NCBI GenBank assembly: GCA_963976435.1
Contig: CAXBKQ010000004.1
Coordinates: 112,858 to 176,857, forward strand
Direction of reading: 5' to 3'
Source of the DNA: CAKZNE01 sp963976435
Lineage (GTDB): Bacteria > Bacteroidota > Bacteroidia > Flavobacteriales > Schleiferiaceae
Length of the DNA stretch: 64,000 nt
Below are positions 60,585 through 64,000 of the stretch, one piece after another (position 1 is the first letter of the stretch; each line of letters opens with the position of its first letter). The position numbers and the translations under genes are program-made. The notes under the pieces were generated by a model. It saw only the letters and a list, made by a program, of their open reading frames with translations. It was not told the origin of the DNA and did no database searches.

Positions 60585-61538
60585 TTAATAGTCGTTAGAT
60601 GCGCTTTCCCAGGAACTTGGGCTATTACTGAGGTAGGAATCAATAATTTTGGAAACTTTCACTTTCACTTCCTCACTAGAATAGGTTTCAAGTCCTTCGT
60701 ATTCATTTGCTAAAGCGAATAATTCTTGCCACAGTTTTTTATTACCAACTTTGTTTTTAATATTGATGAAATCTGCCTCGGAAATCTTTTCATTCCAAAC
60801 TTCTCTAACATCTACCCAATACGGACGATTGCTTGTCCACCATTTTTCAGCAGGATTGCAGCGCGAATCATCAACTTTTTTATAGGTATTATGGCCCTTT
60901 TCCAAAACAATAAGGCTATCTCCGGCCTCTGTTCTTAGCACCTTAGCATTATCCAATTCATGTAAATGACCATAATCCATAAGCTTGTGCTTATTGGTTC
61001 TTAGCATCACATTATAATCCGAGCGCTTAGTGTATTCCCTTCTTGGTAATGGAGCAGAAACTTGAGACTCCCAATAAGTTTTACCATCAATATTTACCCA
61101 ATGTGCATATCCATTATACCGAGGACTATCATCTACTTGGTAAACCTTTTGGGTCCAGCTATTTTTTAGATGATCCTTTGGTACCTCTTGTTTTTTCCAT
61201 TCCAGGTTTTTCTCATAAACCAAAAGGTCTTTATTTTCATAGAGCCAGTCTTCGCGCCAATGTTTAATAATGGTACTGTCATTAATAATGAGAAGATGTT
61301 GGATTACAATTTTGTCTGAACTTTCTTCGTCAACAAAAATCCATTCTAGCCCTGAAGCAGAATATCTATCGTGGTATTCATAATCTTTGGATGGGGAAAA
61401 GGTTTCCGAATATTCAAAGTTTACCTCATAGCAACCGCACATATCTTTGATAAAATCCTTTTCATCACTTTTCTTTTGAGCCAGTACTGAGCTACTTAGC
61501 AAAAGGAGAAAAAGACCGAGGCAATAATTTTTTTTCAT
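60585..61538 (-). CDS. DUF6607 family exported protein
   Basis: The 317-residue protein has signal peptide MKKNYCLGLFLLLLSSSVLAQ. DUF6607-like landmarks are MCGCYEVNFEYSETF, YHDRYSASGLEWIFVDEES, KHWREDWLYENKDLLVYEKNLEWKK, YAHWVNIDGKTYWESQVSAPLPRREYTKR and DSRCNPAEKWWTSNRPYWVDVREVW. The family is found with heme/iron uptake genes in Bacteroidota and has no known biochemical function; its Trp/Tyr-rich strands suggest a ligand-binding beta fold. It is the first gene of the heme operon, 17 bp before the secreted HmuY-like gene. Confidence 0.88.
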   Translation of the reverse strand: MKKNYCLGLFLLLLSSSVLAQKKSDEKDFIKDMCGCYEVNFEYSETFSPSKDYEYHDRYSASGLEWIFVDEESSDKIVIQHLLIINDSTIIKHWREDWLYENKDLLVYEKNLEWKKQEVPKDHLKNSWTQKVYQVDDSPRYNGYAHWVNIDGKTYWESQVSAPLPRREYTKRSDYNVMLRTNKHKLMDYGHLHELDNAKVLRTEAGDSLIVLEKGHNTYKKVDDSRCNPAEKWWTSNRPYWVDVREVWNEKISEADFINIKNKVGNKKLWQELFALANEYEGLETYSSEEVKVKVSKIIDSYLSNSPSSWESASNDY

Positions 61539-61578
61539 CTTTATTATTATTTAGACTAATTTTAAATAGTTTTGACAT

Positions 61579-61620
61579 CGCAAAAATCGCCCAGAGGAAT
61601 CAAAGGGGAATACGCAAAAA
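61579..61620. promoter_or_regulatory. Candidate activator site: direct repeat CGCAAAAA, 34 bp apart
   Basis: CGCAAAAA occurs at 61579-61586 and 61613-61620, about three helical turns apart, each followed by a GGAAT (61596-61600 and 61621-61625). It lies in the 127-bp gap between the heme operon and the divergent AraC-type regulator, a typical place for a binding site. The heme operon side has no good -7 box, which fits activation. Confidence 0.4.
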
Positions 61621-61665
61621 GGAATTAATTCTACGCCATACGGAATTTGTCACAAAACACTGATA

Positions 61666-62628
61666 ATGAGCAGGTCTCAGTTAAATTCTTATTCTAAAAC
61701 ACTATTATCTGCTAAGGGTGAATACCATGGTCGGTGTTTTGGAGATATTCTAATTTCATTTGAAAGCTTTGAGCAAAAGGAAGTTGAACTTCAAATTATA
61801 GAAGGGGAGGCTTTTATTTTATTGAGTATAGAAAACTGCTTGGATTTAGAATTTGAAATCGGCTATAATCATCCTTTAACTAGTATTATTTGTTCAGGAC
61901 CCAATCAGGAGGAAAGGTCTTTAGTTGGCTCTTCAGAAAAGCGAGAATTTGGGTCTTGGGAAATGAATTTGTCCATTGAAAAAAAGCAAATCATTCGAAG
62001 CTGCCATCCTCAAGGTTTCAAAATTCTCTTGCTCAAAAAATATGATTTTGTAAAACTTTTAGATGATGAGCTTATTAGTCACCAGGATATTATTTTCAAT
62101 TTAAATACAGATGCTAAATGGCTGATAGATCAAAATGGAAAATTGGGGAATTTAGAAACTAATAAGCTTGAGGAGGTATTTAAAATTTCCATTCGTAAAC
62201 CCATGTCCTTTTTATTATTTCAGTCGAAAATATTAGAGTTATTGGCCATGATTTTTAATGAACTCGAAATACAAAGGCAAAAACTACAGCAGCCAAACTT
62301 GGCCTGCACTTGGAACCGATTAAAACCTTTGATATCTGCTAAAAAAATCATCGAAGAAAACCTTGCGAGGCCCCCGAGTTTAGGAGATTTGGCTCGGCAA
62401 GTGGGGATTAATGAATATGATCTAAAAAAGGGGTTTAAAGAGCAATTTGGAAGCACGGTTTTTGGCTATGTAGGGGAGCAAAGAATGTCGCTGGCCTTTG
62501 ATTTATTAAAAAGCAAATCCCAAACCATTAGTGAGGTGAGCGAAATTGTAGGCTATAAAAATCCACAACATTTTTCTTCGGCTTTTAAAAAGAGGTATGG
62601 TATTAGACCAAGTGAATTGCTAAAATAA
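61666..62628 (+). CDS. AraC-family transcriptional regulator, PchR-like
   Basis: The 320-residue protein has a divergent N-terminal sensor region (~1-215) and a C-terminal AraC double HTH (~225-320: ARPPSLGDLARQVGINEYDLKKGFKEQFG, ISEVSEIVGYKNPQHFSSAFKKRYGIRPSELL). The ELDLKKGFK-type first helix and VFGYVGEQRMSLA match the PchR/siderophore-type AraC subgroup. It is divergent from the heme operon and is its likely activator, sensing heme, iron or a siderophore. The ligand is unknown. Confidence 0.93.
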   Translation: MSRSQLNSYSKTLLSAKGEYHGRCFGDILISFESFEQKEVELQIIEGEAFILLSIENCLDLEFEIGYNHPLTSIICSGPNQEERSLVGSSEKREFGSWEMNLSIEKKQIIRSCHPQGFKILLLKKYDFVKLLDDELISHQDIIFNLNTDAKWLIDQNGKLGNLETNKLEEVFKISIRKPMSFLLFQSKILELLAMIFNELEIQRQKLQQPNLACTWNRLKPLISAKKIIEENLARPPSLGDLARQVGINEYDLKKGFKEQFGSTVFGYVGEQRMSLAFDLLKSKSQTISEVSEIVGYKNPQHFSSAFKKRYGIRPSELLK

Positions 62629-62977
62629 TATCAGGAAAAATTACTTTTTAGATCAAAGAGAATTATCTGAATTTAAGTTATTGAAGAAAGTGCAATAGCC
62701 TTTAATAATTCTATCCTTTGCTTATTTTAGTTTCATGAAGTATTACATTATCACGATTGAACAAGTAAATTCTTGAGAAAACTATAATGGAGCAAAATTG
62801 ACAGGAATAATAAAATCAGACCTGAATTTAAATTTCTGATTTCCAACTACTAAGGACAGTTTATTTTCCTGAGTATTGCAAATTTATATTCTTTTCATCA
62901 AACTTAAATCAGCAACTTGTTCTACAAGCTAACTAGACCAAATTGTATAATTTAGTCATCATCTTAAAAATCCAATC
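62629..62977. other. Intergenic stretch without a recognisable gene
   Basis: This 349-bp, very AT-rich stretch between the AraC regulator and the response regulator gene has no coding signal. A degenerate TATCCTTTG near 62712 has one base too many between TA and TTTG. No terminator hairpin or operator was identified. Confidence 0.6.
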
Positions 62978-63643
62978 ATGAAGGACAATTACCAAAATGA
63001 GGTGCTGATCGTTGATGATCATCCAATGATACAAATGGGTGTTTCATCTGTTTTAAGGCGAAGTGGAATTTTTGACAATATAAATGTTGCCAGCTCTGGA
63101 AAGGAAGCTGTAGAGCATATTAAAAACCGCATAAATTCTGAGCTTTCACCCCTAAGGTTAATTATTGCGGATATCCAACTTCCGGATTATGAAATCATGA
63201 ACCTCATTCATATTTTCATAACCAAGAGTCCTAAAACCCCGATTCTTATTCTCAGTATGGCACCTGCTAAGCTTTATTTAGAAAATCTTGTAAATGCAGG
63301 TGTGAAAGGCTTTCTCAATAAAGGAACACCGGAGGAGGAATTAATTTTTGCCATTAAAAAAATACTTGCAGGCCATACCTTCTTTGGTGGTGATTTAGTA
63401 AAGGAAATGGTTACCTCAAATGTGGTAAGCTATAATTGGGCACGACAACTTTCGCCAAGGGAAAATGAAATTTTAGGTCTATTATTAAAGGGTATTTCTT
63501 CTAAAGAAATTTGCCAAATTGTAAATCTTCATAAATCATCAGTGGCTACCTATAAGGCCCGCATCTACCAAAAACTAGGGGTTAGTAATTCCATGGAATT
63601 TTTCCAATGGGCTAGTAGAGAAAAATTAATCCAATCGCTTTAG
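62978..63643 (+). CDS. NarL/FixJ-type response regulator
   Basis: The 221-residue protein has a receiver domain (~8-125): acidic pair Asp13/Asp14 in VLIVDDHPMIQMG, phospho-acceptor Asp65 in LIIADIQLPD, Ser in ILILSMAP, and Lys115 in GFLNKGT. A LuxR-type HTH follows (~155-215: LSPRENEILGLLLKGISSKEICQIVNLHKSSVATYKARIYQKLGV). No histidine kinase is next to it. The C-terminal ~10 residues match NarL-type ends. It could respond to a kinase elsewhere. Confidence 0.94.
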   Translation: MKDNYQNEVLIVDDHPMIQMGVSSVLRRSGIFDNINVASSGKEAVEHIKNRINSELSPLRLIIADIQLPDYEIMNLIHIFITKSPKTPILILSMAPAKLYLENLVNAGVKGFLNKGTPEEELIFAIKKILAGHTFFGGDLVKEMVTSNVVSYNWARQLSPRENEILGLLLKGISSKEICQIVNLHKSSVATYKARIYQKLGVSNSMEFFQWASREKLIQSL

Positions 63644-63707
63644 TCCTAAATCAAAAATTTTAAACCCAATTTAAAGTTTAGTATCGAATTCAAATTTAGA
63701 TACTTTC

Positions 63708-63748
63708 TTAAAAAGAAAAGCAGCCTGTTTTATAAAAACAGGCTGCTT
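63708..63748 (-). terminator. Rho-independent terminator for the 70-aa exported protein
   Basis: A perfect 14-bp stem (AAGCAGCCTGTTTT / AAAACAGGCTGCTT) with a 3-nt loop is followed on the minus strand by TTTCTTTTT. On the plus strand there is no T run, although the hairpin may still help end the response regulator transcript. Confidence 0.85.
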
Positions 63749-63771
63749 AGCTAAATGATCAACCCTAAGGA

Positions 63772-63984
63772 TTAATTCACCTCCCTTTTCTTGGCCCTCC
63801 TCAAGGCCTTGGCTCCAATGGCTGCCCCTCCAATTAAAAGGGCTTCCATGAATCCAAAAGGTGAAGGAGAGTTTGAAGGCCCTAGTGGTTGTGCATTCAC
63901 ATCCAAAACAAATAGTAGTAGTAATAGAGCTATACAAAGTTTGCCGATATTGGCTGTTTTATTCATCTTATTCTTTTTCATCAT
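63772..63984 (-). CDS. Small exported protein with PID-CTERM-like sorting tail
   Basis: The 70-residue protein has a signal peptide (~14-31, KLCIALLLLLFVLDVNAQ), a ~10-residue Pro/Ser linker (PLGPSNSPSP), a hydrophobic helix (~43-60, FGFMEALLIGGAAIGAKAL) and a basic tail (RRAKKREVN). This tripartite order matches the Bacteroidota PID-CTERM class of C-terminal sorting signals (Pro-containing motif, helix ending in GAK, basic end). Start may be 63984 or the Met at 63966. Almost no mature sequence lies between the two signals, so a structural or signalling role is possible. A terminator follows. Confidence 0.72.
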   Translation of the reverse strand: MMKKNKMNKTANIGKLCIALLLLLFVLDVNAQPLGPSNSPSPFGFMEALLIGGAAIGAKALRRAKKREVN

Positions 63985-64000
63985 TTATTTTTTTTAGTTC

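Noticed and set aside
1..64000. CRISPR arrays, tRNA or rRNA genes, insertion sequences, integrase or phage genes
   Set aside because: None was seen: no regularly spaced repeats, no cloverleaf-like segment in the short gaps, and no transposase or integrase motifs.

Overview
The window is low-GC bacterial DNA from a member of the Bacteroidota, most likely a marine Flavobacteriales-type organism. Three things support this. Cargo proteins carry both classes of type IX secretion (T9SS) C-terminal signals. There are TonB-dependent receptors with carboxypeptidase-regulatory-like N-termini and HmuY/DUF6607 heme proteins. Many starts are preceded by the Bacteroidota -7 box TAnnTTTG. No rRNA, tRNA, CRISPR array, insertion sequence or phage gene was seen. 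Coding density is high and strands alternate in short operons.

Layout. 1-3058: nadK (partial) and a CBS protein diverge from pdxJ-ldcA-yraN over a 36-bp promoter region. 3168-7798: a secreted protein with a degenerate metzincin-like motif, an RluB-type pseudouridine synthase, a 78-aa protein and an AsmA-like protein. 7884-20159: a seven-gene surface operon made of a T9SS-sorted EEP nuclease/phosphatase, a large secreted protein, a T9SS protein with OB-like domains, an Ig-like lipoprotein, a TonB-dependent receptor, a PorV/PorQ paralog and an NHL-like lipoprotein. 20263-21278: a protein that is almost only a type B sorting domain, and an unknown gene. 21282-23421: an alpha/beta hydrolase, a secreted protein with clan-CD-like His/Cys motifs and a YiiX-like cysteine hydrolase. 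23530-26889: DUF2141, a retropepsin-PDZ lipoprotein, an outer-membrane protein and an S41 lipoprotein, translationally coupled. 26891-46300: mostly housekeeping genes (gamma carbonic anhydrase, NifU, desaturase, pgi, hflX, malic enzyme, DAHP synthase/chorismate mutase, recJ, an M23 peptidase, tryptophan dioxygenase, leuS). 46479-48950: a lipoprotein and an outer-membrane barrel.

49118-62628 reads as an iron/heme acquisition region. It has a TonB-dependent receptor whose promoter spacer holds a perfect 16-bp palindrome. Next come a periplasmic ankyrin protein, DUF2271 and a PepSY-flavodoxin-reductase fusion. A heme operon on the other strand encodes DUF6607, a T9SS-secreted HmuY-like protein, a TonB receptor and a HmuY-like lipoprotein, divergent from a PchR-like AraC regulator. 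The window ends with a NarL-type response regulator and a 70-aa exported protein with a PID-CTERM-like tail.

The strongest candidates for undescribed biology are the 7.9-20.2 kb surface operon, the diffusible-hemophore version of HmuY (59320-60567), and the paired YiiX/clan-CD-like hydrolases. All functions are read from motifs by eye; no database search was run.
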